In this document: positions 1 to 7,852 of the stretch, piece after piece | Numbering within the stretch: the stretch's first letter is position 1 | Layout: every line of letters begins with the position of its first letter | NCBI GenBank assembly: GCA_029861795.1 | Contig: JAOTYS010000005.1 | Span: 1-32,549, forward strand | Origin: Gammaproteobacteria bacterium | GTDB lineage: Bacteria; Pseudomonadota; Gammaproteobacteria; Arenicellales; JAOTYS01 | Length of the DNA stretch: 32,549 nt | Direction: 5' to 3' | Position numbers and translations under genes: made by a program | Notes under the pieces: generated by a model | The model's database searches: none | Told to the model about the DNA's origin: nothing | Seen by the model: only the letters and a program-made list of their open reading frames with translations

Positions 1-92
1 GTTCTGAGCCAAGGCCGTCTTGTCTCAAGGCTTTATGGGGTCTACCTGGGATTTTCAGCGTTACGTCTGTTCTCGCATCTTTAGTTATGTTG
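1..92. other. Window edge, no gene supported
   Basis: These 92 bases follow the stop codon of the epimerase gene. I see no convincing reading frame, hairpin or start codon with a ribosome binding site. The next gene of the polysaccharide locus probably lies outside the window. Confidence 0.4.
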
Positions 93-1049
93 CTAAAACC
101 GTGGATTGATGGTCTCGTTATTGGTTTTGCTAAACCACTCGGCGGTTTCTTTGACGCCTTCGGAAAGATCCACCAACTCCCAAGGAGGCAGCAACGCTCG
201 CATCCGACTGCTGTCTAGACAGACCCGCGACCGGCCTCCCGGTTTGGTGGTGTCCCAGTCGATATGCCCCTCATAGCCTACACATTGCGCAACCCGGTTG
301 GCGAGATCTTTGATAGATATCTCTTGTTCTGAACCTATGTTTAGCGGCTCGTTGGCGTCGTAGTGCATCACCGCTTCGATAATGGCGTGGACCGCGTCAC
401 GAATGTGAATGAACTCACGTGTCGGCGCCCCATCGCCCCAGCACACTACATTGTTGTCACCGCGTTGCTTGGCCTCTACGAAACGTCTAATCATAGAGGC
501 CATAACTTGAGAGCTGTGGGGATCGAAGTTGTCGTTTGATCCATAGGCACTCGCCAGTATCAACGAGATCGTCCGTAGACCATACTCCTCGTAGTAAGCA
601 GCAGAATGAACAATGGAGATGCGACGCCCCATACCATAGGGCACCAACAATTTATCTGGAAGGCCATTCCAAATCTCCGACTCCTGGTGCGGAACTGGGG
701 CATTTGCAGGATATACACAGTTGGACAACACATTAACGACTTTTTGTACGCCCGTTTCCCTAGCGGCCTCTAGCAGATGCGCAAACAGGATTACGCTCTC
801 GTAGTAAACTCCCCCTGGGTGTTGCCTGTGCACCGCAATGCCGTGGCGCTCAGATGGCACGTAAAACACATACTCCGGTTTGAATCGACGAATTTGCTGA
901 TCTAAGTATTGTAAAGAACCTAGATCGGCGTGAAGATCGCCGATCCCAATCACATTGACACCCAGACGTTTTAACGTGGTCAACAAATGCAACCCGACCA
1001 AATCATTAGCACCGGTGACCAATACTGTTGCATCTTGCAGATTAGTCAT
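93..1049 (-). CDS. NAD(P)-dependent epimerase, GDP-L-fucose synthase-like
   Basis: A 318-residue extended short-chain dehydrogenase that resembles GDP-L-fucose synthase (Fcl/WcaG), the epimerase-reductase acting on GDP-4-keto-6-deoxymannose. Shared family segments are LSNCVYP (residues 108-114, holding the catalytic Ser and the conserved Cys), NFDPHSSQV (174-182, conserved His), the region around CWGDGAPTREFIH (203-215), and the KPGG turn near 269. Two key positions differ. The N-terminal dinucleotide loop is TGANDLVG, lacking the middle glycine, and the catalytic YxxxK is YGMGR (138-142), with Arg for Lys. The codons are clear in the DNA. It may therefore be altered in specificity, weakened, or an epimerase/ketoreductase with another nucleotide-sugar substrate. 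It is the last gene of the locus in the window, 21 bases after the aminotransferase. The fold is secure, the exact reaction is not. Confidence 0.8.
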   Translation of the reverse strand: MTNLQDATVLVTGANDLVGLHLLTTLKRLGVNVIGIGDLHADLGSLQYLDQQIRRFKPEYVFYVPSERHGIAVHRQHPGGVYYESVILFAHLLEAARETGVQKVVNVLSNCVYPANAPVPHQESEIWNGLPDKLLVPYGMGRRISIVHSAAYYEEYGLRTISLILASAYGSNDNFDPHSSQVMASMIRRFVEAKQRGDNNVVCWGDGAPTREFIHIRDAVHAIIEAVMHYDANEPLNIGSEQEISIKDLANRVAQCVGYEGHIDWDTTKPGGRSRVCLDSSRMRALLPPWELVDLSEGVKETAEWFSKTNNETINPRF

Positions 1050-1070
1050 TAGTTCACCCGAAAGTCTCTA

Positions 1071-2159
1071 TCAGTCGTCCAGAAATTCACGGACTGCGGA
1101 AATCACTCGATGAATGTCCGCCTCGCCCTTCCCTGCACCTGAGGGAAACCAAACACCGTGCTGCGCAACGTAACTTGCGTTGGGAAAGGCTCGTTGATCC
1201 CGATAAGGATATTGCGTGTGGATGGTAGGCCAGAAAGGCCGACTGTCAATGGACTTTGTTTTAAGAAAGGCAACTAACCCCTCGGCGTCATCAATTAGGG
1301 CATCCACCCATAAGGGCACGACCCCGTGATCGACATCGGTGTGCAAGAAAGTCACTCCCGCTGTATCCCTAAGGCTATCGCTGTATAGCCGATACTGCTC
1401 GGTCACTACCTTTAATCGATCCGGCAGGCGTTTGAACTGAACCCACGCTAGTGCTGCCTGTATGTCTGAGAACTTGAAGTTAAACCCAATCTCGGGATGA
1501 TAATTCCACGACCTGTGCAGACGACCGTGATCTTTAAGCCGTACCACATTATCGCGGATATCGTCTCGATCGGTCACGACGAGCCCACCCTGACCCGACG
1601 TGATTATCTTGGTCGGCGCTAACGAGATGCAACCCACGTCACCAAAGGTTCCCAAAGCCCTCCCTTGGCTAAACGACCCAAGTGCTTGCGCTGCATCTTC
1701 AATCACGGCGAGACCATGCTGATCGGCTATTGCTTGAAGCGCGATCATATCCGTACAGCGGCCATTTATGGGGACTGCGACAATAGCCTTGGTTTGAGGC
1801 GAAACGGTGCGGCTCACCTCGTCGGAATCTATAGTCAGGTCAGAAAGCTTTATATCAGCAAGTACTGGGAGCGCCCCACACAACTTCACCGCACTCGCCG
1901 TCGCGATAAAAGTGAGATCGGGGATAATCACTTCGTCGCCTGGCTCAACGCCGCACGCCTTAAGCGCAAGGTATAAAGCGATGGTGCCGTTACAGGTAGC
2001 GAGCACATGCTTGGTACCCAGGTATTGGGCCATGGCTTCGGTGAATTCCTCAGTACGCGGTCCCTCGTTGACGTATCCAGCCCGAATGACCGAGGCCACC
2101 GCCTCGGCCTCTTCGTCGCCAAACTCGGGCTCCCACCAAGACAGCATGTTCTCACCCAT
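1071..2159 (-). CDS. DegT/DnrJ/EryC1/StrS sugar aminotransferase, perosamine synthase-like
   Basis: A 362-residue PLP-dependent aminotransferase of the DegT family, which transfers an amino group from glutamate to a keto group of a nucleotide sugar. The opening SWWEPEFGDEE and CNGTIALYLAL (56-66) are typical. EDAAQALGS (154-162) supplies the Asp for the pyridine nitrogen, and LAPTKIITSGQGG (180-192) holds the PLP lysine, Lys184. Its length is close to GDP-perosamine synthase (RfbE/Per), which also fits a neighbour acting on a GDP-6-deoxyhexose, but QdtB/FdtB-type enzymes cannot be excluded. The motif usually read as LYGHP is INGRC here. Two starts are possible: the ATG at 2159 (weak ribosome binding site) or the ATG at 2147, which would give the usual short N-terminus and has GGTGAG just upstream. 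Confidence 0.88.
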   Translation of the reverse strand: MGENMLSWWEPEFGDEEAEAVASVIRAGYVNEGPRTEEFTEAMAQYLGTKHVLATCNGTIALYLALKACGVEPGDEVIIPDLTFIATASAVKLCGALPVLADIKLSDLTIDSDEVSRTVSPQTKAIVAVPINGRCTDMIALQAIADQHGLAVIEDAAQALGSFSQGRALGTFGDVGCISLAPTKIITSGQGGLVVTDRDDIRDNVVRLKDHGRLHRSWNYHPEIGFNFKFSDIQAALAWVQFKRLPDRLKVVTEQYRLYSDSLRDTAGVTFLHTDVDHGVVPLWVDALIDDAEGLVAFLKTKSIDSRPFWPTIHTQYPYRDQRAFPNASYVAQHGVWFPSGAGKGEADIHRVISAVREFLDD

Positions 2160-2202
2160 CAGTCTTAGGGACTGTATATTAGTGCCGACGCATACAACTT
2201 GT

Positions 2203-3860
2203 TCATCGGTTTACGGGGTAACTCTCGCTTCCTAAGGCTAAGGGATATTGCCATCCGAATGACCGCAACCCATATGAGCACATAGTACGACGGTTGCTGC
2301 TCAATACGACTTCCTTCTGTGCTGAAACACATGGTTTGACCCGAAGTTGTCCTTTGCCTCCCTCAATACACACGCCCTCTCTTCGCAGATCGTACACCCA
2401 TCCGTGGCGGGGACAGGTTATGCGACCATTCTCAACGGTCAGACCACTTAGATCCTGGCCAGCATGGGGGCAGTATTTTTGCACTTCGAGCATGCGTCCG
2501 TCGCAAAGTATGTTGAATGTCGCTTCGTTCTTGAAACTATCCTCAACTGCCTTGATAACCGATGGTATCTCTGCGTACATCAGGATGGCGGTCAAGGCGA
2601 AGTTGTAGTAACCACCGGGCTCCCGGATTTGTAGGTACATACTGGGGAAGACGTCTTCGAGTGTATGACGACCCGCGACAACAAGTGCAGCAATGCTCGA
2701 CGGCAGATGGAACGAAAAGCTAGGCTCAACTTTGGTTGTGCTTTTAACTGAGACGACACCATCACGTAGGTCGCAGAAAATATCACCGCCATGCTCTCCC
2801 ACTATTTCGAAACGAACCAGAGCATCGATTTGCTCGACAAGAAATGGACTTACCGAGAACAATCTCCGTAGATGCTCAGCAAACTTCGTGATGGTGTCGC
2901 CATCAGGTTGTGGAAAACTCTCCCCCCTGCTTTAACAGATAGGGCAGACGTTCCCTCTGATATGAACGTAAATAAGCCTCTTTGTCATCGAAATCGAAAT
3001 CCATACGACGCGCGTGAATAGTTGGTTCGTTTACTTCGGTAAATACTATCTCATCACCTGGAAGAAGTAGATCAACCTTGCCCTCTACTCCATCTCTAAT
3101 CATTGGTAAGGCATCATTTTGATCGCAATAGATCGAATCGTTACCAAGATTAAGATGAAACAAGTCCTCATGCAAAAAACAAAAAGGTCCAGAATTATGA
3201 AAAATGTACTTCGCTCCGACGCCATTCGCGAGGCTACAAAATTTCTCCAAAATGCTCCGTTTGTATTCCTCGGCACGGTTACTTTCTTCTTCCTTATCGT
3301 ATCCATGAACATGGGGATACCAATGTGCACCACAATATTGCCCGAACAGTAACTATGCCGAAGTCCCTCAGTCGACTGACCCCTTCGGGGGCAATGTGGG
3401 AGTCATTGAAATTTAGAATATGCACGCCTGCTACATCGATGATAATCGATGAGTCAATTCGGTACCGTGCCGGATCGCAAACAATTTGAACCGAACAGTC
3501 CGAGCCGAGGCTACACACTTCCCAATCTTTAAGCCTCCATATCTTTTCGAACCCCAGCTCACGGATACGCCAATACAAGACGTCTGAAACGAAATCAGCC
3601 AGCAGAATGGTGACGTCCCGCCCTAGGAAGTTAAAGAGAAACTCTGGATCGAAATGATCCCCATGCTCATGGCTTATATAAATGAATTTCGTCGCGTCAA
3701 ACTCTGAGAGAGCAAATATGTCGTTACGCGGGAATTGATGAAGCCGATGGATTTGAGCGCCGCTCGGGGAAAACCAAGGATCACACAGCAGGGCACACTC
3801 ACTGCTCTCGATGAATAAGCCCGCGTGACCTAGATACAGAATCTTGGGAAAGCGACGCAT
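2203..3860 (-). pseudogene. Metallo-beta-lactamase-fold/Rieske protein, disrupted by two frameshifts
   Basis: Three consecutive minus-strand reading frames (3860-3294, about 3352-2903, about 2931-2203) join into one protein of roughly 550 residues. The first part has an MBL-fold start (CDPWF) and the metal motif ISHEHGDHFDPEF, followed by NFNDSHI. The last part has a C-terminal Rieske [2Fe-2S] site with KYCPHAG and TCPRHGW. The first break is near 3344-3360: after VSRLRDFGIV the reading must shift one base to give LFGQYCGAHWYPHVHGYDK. The second is at a run of six G (minus strand; C 2922-2927): with five G the reading LLKQGESFPQP continues into the Rieske part. The MBL and Rieske combination recalls CMP-Neu5Ac hydroxylase, where the Rieske domain is N-terminal. 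Role unknown; possibly hydroxylation of a sugar or acyl group. It may be a true pseudogene or reflect two sequencing indels. Confidence 0.75.
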
Positions 3861-3879
3861 GCTAATGCGAGCTTAGACA

Positions 3880-4653
3880 TTAGGCACTGGCCGCTGAGTC
3901 GGGCCGCAATACCTCGCTAGTCCCACGCCTTCCGAGAAGGTAATGTTGACGTAGTCCCCAGAAGAACCATCGAGCGTACTCCTTTAGCCAAGGAATCACT
4001 GCAAAACTAGAGGCCCCTCCGTGCAGGCGGTCAATGGAAACTTGTGGGACCTCACCCAATCTGAGCCCCGCAAGCTGCGCTTTGATTGCAAGCTCGTAAA
4101 CAATCGCCCAACTCATGGCCTCCAAGCGAAGGTCGTAGAAAGTAGATTTGCGAAAGAGCTTGAAACCGGTGGTCGCGTCGGTAAATACGGAACCGGAAAG
4201 CAAGTGAAAAGCCCTGTTTCCTATCATCGAAAGAATCTTTTGAATAAGCGATCCCCCGAGACGCCGCCCACCGTGGGCATAACGTGTGCCGCTCACGAGA
4301 TCACACCCTTGGCGCATGAGCGACACTGCGGCGGGAATGGCAAATACAGGTTCGGTATCGTCCACCGTAAAGATCATGATGATGTCTGCTGTGGCGGCCT
4401 CCACACCCGCCCGAATAGCGTTCGCGGGACCCGGACCTAAGGTATTGTGAATAAGTCGTGCGGTGGGAAAATCCGGCTGCATTCTCTCTACCACCGGAAT
4501 AGTGTCGTCATCGGGATAGTCATAAACAATCAGTATTTCATGCTCAATCTCCAACACGGCGCGGAAGATCTTGAGCATGATCGCAACGTTGACAGCTTCG
4601 TTGCGCACAGGCATCAACACCGATAGTTGAATTTTCTGATCTTTTTTTTCCAT
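3880..4653 (-). CDS. Family 2 glycosyltransferase, dolichol-phosphate mannosyltransferase-like
   Basis: A 257-residue GT-A fold enzyme expected to transfer a sugar from a nucleotide or to a polyprenyl phosphate on the cytoplasmic side of the membrane. It opens with VLMPVRNEA (12-20). Acidic motifs are DYPDDDT (45-51) and TVDDTEP (96-102), the latter at the place of the usual DAD/DxD. TTGFKLFRK (161-169) and DRLHGGASSF (208-217) correspond to the acceptor-binding segments of DPM1/GtrB-like enzymes. There is no C-terminal membrane anchor pair as in GtrB. An AGGAG ribosome binding site sits 6 bases before the ATG. The gene is first in the minus-strand arm that continues into the Rieske gene, the aminotransferase and the epimerase. 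Donor and acceptor cannot be told from the sequence. Confidence 0.85.
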   Translation of the reverse strand: MEKKDQKIQLSVLMPVRNEAVNVAIMLKIFRAVLEIEHEILIVYDYPDDDTIPVVERMQPDFPTARLIHNTLGPGPANAIRAGVEAATADIIMIFTVDDTEPVFAIPAAVSLMRQGCDLVSGTRYAHGGRRLGGSLIQKILSMIGNRAFHLLSGSVFTDATTGFKLFRKSTFYDLRLEAMSWAIVYELAIKAQLAGLRLGEVPQVSIDRLHGGASSFAVIPWLKEYARWFFWGLRQHYLLGRRGTSEVLRPDSAASA

Positions 4654-4991
4654 GCTTATCTCCTCGACTCAATTCGACTCAGCCGATAGCGGCGTGGCGG
4701 GATCATTGCCGATAGACCCTTGCGCGGCGATGCATTTTGCTTGTATTTCGACGGGATTGGACTGCCCCACGGGAATCGCCGTTGACTTAGACGCTGTGCG
4801 AGGGCCAAATTGCATTGGCGCTGATGACTGGTAGACTCACTAGCTGCAACCGTGTCCGTGTCATTGGGTTATGAGCCCAGGTACTAGCTTCCAACAAGTT
4901 CGATGGTGTCTGTGCGCGAGTTATTGCTTATCGCATTTTACCGCACTAAGGTCGTATTTCCAGCATTTATTGTCCGCAACTCAGAACAACC
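4654..4991. promoter_or_regulatory. Divergent intergenic region with candidate promoter for the acyltransferase
   Basis: This 338-base gap separates the divergently transcribed glycosyltransferase and acyltransferase genes and should hold promoters for both. On the plus strand, TTGCTT at 4924-4929 and TAAGGT at 4947-4952 are 17 bases apart, a modest sigma-70 match about 40 bases before the acyltransferase ATG. No clear promoter is seen for the minus direction. I found no JUMPStart or ops element, and the short open frames here look like chance. Confidence 0.35.
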
Positions 4992-5534
4992 ATGAAACCG
5001 ATAATCTCCGAAAACTGCCGCATAAGGATTCCAGATCAGTTCACAGTGGGTGAATATTCAATCGTTGATGATTTTTCATATTTCTCCACCCAAATTGAGA
5101 TCGGCCGATTTTGTCACGTAGCCGCCAACTGTACTATTTCCGGGGGGCCGGATCTGCTGTTCAAACTCGGGGACTATAGCGGCGTATCCACAGGTACCAG
5201 GATATTCTGCGCAACAGATGATTTCATTCAAGACATCGTCAATATCCTACCAGCGGAATTCGGCTCAGTTAAAACGCCAATTCAGGGTGATGTCATTATG
5301 GAACGCTTAACAGGGATCGGTGCAAACACTGTGGTGATGCCAGGCACCTATATTCCAGAGGGCGCGGTAATTGGTGCACAATGTTTTGTCCCGCTTAACT
5401 TCGAAGTCAAGCCTTGGAGTGTCTACGCCGGGAATCCCCTCAAGTTGATCATGCCCAGGAACAAGAAAAAAGTTCTCAAACAGGTAGAAGAACTGGAGAA
5501 ACGACTAGACAGGATAGAATCTCCAACTGCCTAA
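4992..5534 (+). CDS. Left-handed beta-helix (hexapeptide) acyltransferase, RfbO/LacA-like
   Basis: A 180-residue hexapeptide-repeat acyltransferase, expected to use acetyl-CoA or another acyl donor to acylate a sugar hydroxyl or amine. Hexapeptide coils run from about residue 18 (VGEYSI) to 65 and resume at 108-136 (IGANTVVMPGTYIPEGAVIGAQCFV), followed by the family's closing segment YAGNPLKLI (145-153) and a charged helical tail. In the active-site loop IFCATDDF (71-78), Asp stands where many xenobiotic acetyltransferases have the catalytic His, as seen in a number of O-antigen relatives. It is the only plus-strand gene of the window and overlaps the reductase stop by 4 bases tail to tail. 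By size and context it corresponds to RfbO of V. cholerae O1. The ribosome binding site is weak. Confidence 0.85.
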   Translation: MKPIISENCRIRIPDQFTVGEYSIVDDFSYFSTQIEIGRFCHVAANCTISGGPDLLFKLGDYSGVSTGTRIFCATDDFIQDIVNILPAEFGSVKTPIQGDVIMERLTGIGANTVVMPGTYIPEGAVIGAQCFVPLNFEVKPWSVYAGNPLKLIMPRNKKKVLKQVEELEKRLDRIESPTA

Positions 5535-6760
5535 TAGGAAACTCGTTTCGAGAACGCCTGTAGCAGGTCATATCCGTCCCAATAGCGACCAAATTCCAAA
5601 GCCTTTCCAATGGGTACAAACCGATCAACCCCGCGACCATTTAACTCTCGAGCGAAGCTCCGGATCTCTTCCAAGTCAAAACCGAAGTGAGTGAGGGTCT
5701 GGTCTTTTAACTCCACATACTGGGTCAGTTCCGCGAGACTGTCTATAAACGCTTCGTAGAACAAACCTCCGCCACAATGTGTCCGACTTATGTCAGTTAG
5801 GTCGTCTACTGCGACCACATCAAGCTCGGGCATGTGCCGTGTAATTGAAGTCACATCGGCCTTCAGTGCAGACCCATAACTGAATCCTAGCTTGCGCAGC
5901 GACTGGCCGAGCTCCGTTTGATATGAGCTATGCCGAATCGTTTGTCTAAGGAGTTTCCAAAACACATTTGAGGCACGGCTACAGTCATTCTTATTCCCTG
6001 ACCAGCACAGTATTCGGGGCGAAGCGCATCCGGTCTGATCAAACCAGTACGCGTCGTTAAAGAAATCCTGCGCGACACTTTTTTGCTCTTTATCGTTTAG
6101 CGTGTTGTATGCTTTCGCCGCCACGACACAGTATGAATATCGATCGGGGAAGACCAGCTCCACAGCGCGGGCCGACAGCGGGATCCCCCTGATAGTGCTC
6201 ACTGTACGATCACCTCCCCAAATCACTCTTACATCACACCGAGCAGATATCGCAGTAGTAACATCACGATTGTGATCGTAGCTAACACACTCAATGCTGC
6301 GTTTAAGTACATTGTCCTGCGCTAGCTCACCCACGCATTTCGCAACTACAGATAACAGCGCATCAAGTTGTGGTGTAATGTCGGAGGGCAGTCGTATCAG
6401 GTTTCCGTTTCCAACTACCATTGACATCACCCACGAATAAATAAAGATCGTATCTACGTTAGCAGGGGGAATATGAAAGACCAGACCCCGTGGCACTAAT
6501 ATGGACTTATCGTCCTGTAACTTCTGAAAATCACGCCGCAGTCTTTCAATGGAGGCGGGTCGGATCCAGAACGCCAACGCCAGTATTTCGGGGTACACGC
6601 GAGCCTTCGGGTGCTGAGACAGCCGCTTTGAAAGCCCTTCTAAAAAGTCCAGGATGTGCAGTGAGAAGGGCTGGGTAGGTCGCGGTTGGATACGATCGAT
6701 GCAATCATTGAGTTCGGTCGCATCTATTTCTGCACCACTAACGAAAAGCTTGATCTTCAT
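5531..6760 (-). CDS. LuxC-like acyl-CoA/acyl-protein reductase
   Basis: A 409-residue member of the LuxC family, NADPH-dependent reductases of the aldehyde dehydrogenase superfamily that convert an acyl thioester to an aldehyde. PRGLVFHIPPANVDT (90-104) matches the nucleotide-binding entry of LuxC. DQTGCASPR (241-249) contains the expected acyl-accepting cysteine, Cys245. It is somewhat shorter than the roughly 480-residue luminescence enzymes. It follows the LuxE-like gene by 21 bases and so should act on acyl groups presented by that protein. No luciferase genes lie nearby. In V. cholerae O1 the equivalent activities are attributed to the single protein RfbN. The acyl chain here is probably short and hydroxylated, but this is inferred only from context. 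Confidence 0.85.
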   Translation of the reverse strand: MKIKLFVSGAEIDATELNDCIDRIQPRPTQPFSLHILDFLEGLSKRLSQHPKARVYPEILALAFWIRPASIERLRRDFQKLQDDKSILVPRGLVFHIPPANVDTIFIYSWVMSMVVGNGNLIRLPSDITPQLDALLSVVAKCVGELAQDNVLKRSIECVSYDHNRDVTTAISARCDVRVIWGGDRTVSTIRGIPLSARAVELVFPDRYSYCVVAAKAYNTLNDKEQKSVAQDFFNDAYWFDQTGCASPRILCWSGNKNDCSRASNVFWKLLRQTIRHSSYQTELGQSLRKLGFSYGSALKADVTSITRHMPELDVVAVDDLTDISRTHCGGGLFYEAFIDSLAELTQYVELKDQTLTHFGFDLEEIRSFARELNGRGVDRFVPIGKALEFGRYWDGYDLLQAFSKRVSY

Positions 6761-6781
6761 GCCAGCCGCACTGCTTCCAGG

Positions 6782-7852
6782 TCAATGACTGTAAGCGTGG
6801 ACATCACTACAGCCGCGCAGCTCGGTCTTAGGGACCCGGCCGATTACAGTGAAGTATTTGCCGTGCCGTCCACAGCTGCCATCGTCAGCACCGTGTAGAA
6901 CACCTAGATCCTCGGTTAGCAAGGAATGGCCCGGATAGCTCTTTGGAATCAAGCTCAATACTTGGATCACGCCGGCTACGCCTGGCGGACATTCCTCCAA
7001 CGTCCGGGGATCCCTTATGATGACGTCGGCAAAGTTAGGCGCATACAAATAACCATCTTCCCCTTCAAGAAATACACTGCCCACTTGCTCCACCATGCCA
7101 TAGAAACTGTAAATCCGGCGCAGACCCGTTACCTCACGAAACCTCTCATGGAAAACTTGGTTGGACACCGCCAATTCCTCCAACTTCTTCCACCCTCCTG
7201 AATGCACCAAGATTGCATTACTGAGATCAGTTCCCGTAGCCTTCAGCTTCTCAAGGAAATACGCCCACACCATGAAAGTAAAACCGAAAATAAGAAATGG
7301 GGCGTCACCAAACTTATGCAGAAAATTGGATAAGGCACTCACGTCAAGCTCCATGTCGTCATTCAGCACAAATACGGGATGACGCCCGAAGCTCATCATA
7401 CCAACGACTCCCGCCGCTCTGGCACTTAGCTTCTCACGACTGTTAAGAAGTTTCTTGCTATCTACGATTAACATTGGGAGCCGTTGGCCGCCGAGAATAC
7501 TGGTCATTATCTTGGTCAATGCAAGTGTTTGGTCACTGGCTGTTTGCTCATCCAGAAAGATACGACTTACGGCTTGACCGGTGGTACCGCTTGAGGTCAG
7601 AACCTTAAATCTGCGCTCCGGATCGATGCTGCTCAGTTCGAATTGTTTAAACAAACTTACAGGCAGATAGGGCAGATCCGACAGCCGTCTCGCTGGAGGT
7701 TTCTGTTTCAATGCACTAACAATCCTTTCGTATCCGGGGCAACGGGAGAGGTGGTAGGCGGTCAGCTCATTTAGGGCCGGCAGCAAGATCGCCTCTTTGT
7801 TCTGCTGCGGAATGCTGTACTGAGGCCGTTCGAACAGATCCTGCAGGCTCAC
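6782..7852 (-). CDS. LuxE-like acyl-protein synthetase
   Basis: A 356-residue adenylate-forming enzyme of the LuxE family. It activates a carboxylic acid with ATP and passes it through a cysteine thioester to the LuxC-type reductase. Family marks are TSSGTTG (86-92, AMP/phosphate loop), LVHSGGWKK (215-223), IYSFYGMVEQ (247-256), TEDLG (313-317) and ELRGCSD (344-350). Cys348 lies near the C-terminus, where LuxE carries its acylated cysteine; assigning it that role is inference. The GTG start overlaps the TGA of the preceding ligase gene in a GTGA junction, indicating translational coupling. With the ligase it gives two acyl-activating enzymes in one operon, one presumably loading the ACP and the other serving reduction. 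Confidence 0.87.
   Translation of the reverse strand: MSLQDLFERPQYSIPQQNKEAILLPALNELTAYHLSRCPGYERIVSALKQKPPARRLSDLPYLPVSLFKQFELSSIDPERRFKVLTSSGTTGQAVSRIFLDEQTASDQTLALTKIMTSILGGQRLPMLIVDSKKLLNSREKLSARAAGVVGMMSFGRHPVFVLNDDMELDVSALSNFLHKFGDAPFLIFGFTFMVWAYFLEKLKATGTDLSNAILVHSGGWKKLEELAVSNQVFHERFREVTGLRRIYSFYGMVEQVGSVFLEGEDGYLYAPNFADVIIRDPRTLEECPPGVAGVIQVLSLIPKSYPGHSLLTEDLGVLHGADDGSCGRHGKYFTVIGRVPKTELRGCSDVHAYSH

Noticed and set aside
2903..3250. Independent small gene
   Set aside because: It continues the MBL-fold protein in another frame and its apparent start is a TTG inside a longer open stretch, so it is part of the broken gene.
4652..5053. Two 60-codon plus-strand open frames before the acyltransferase
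   Set aside because: No ribosome binding site or family resemblance; one runs into the acyltransferase in another frame.
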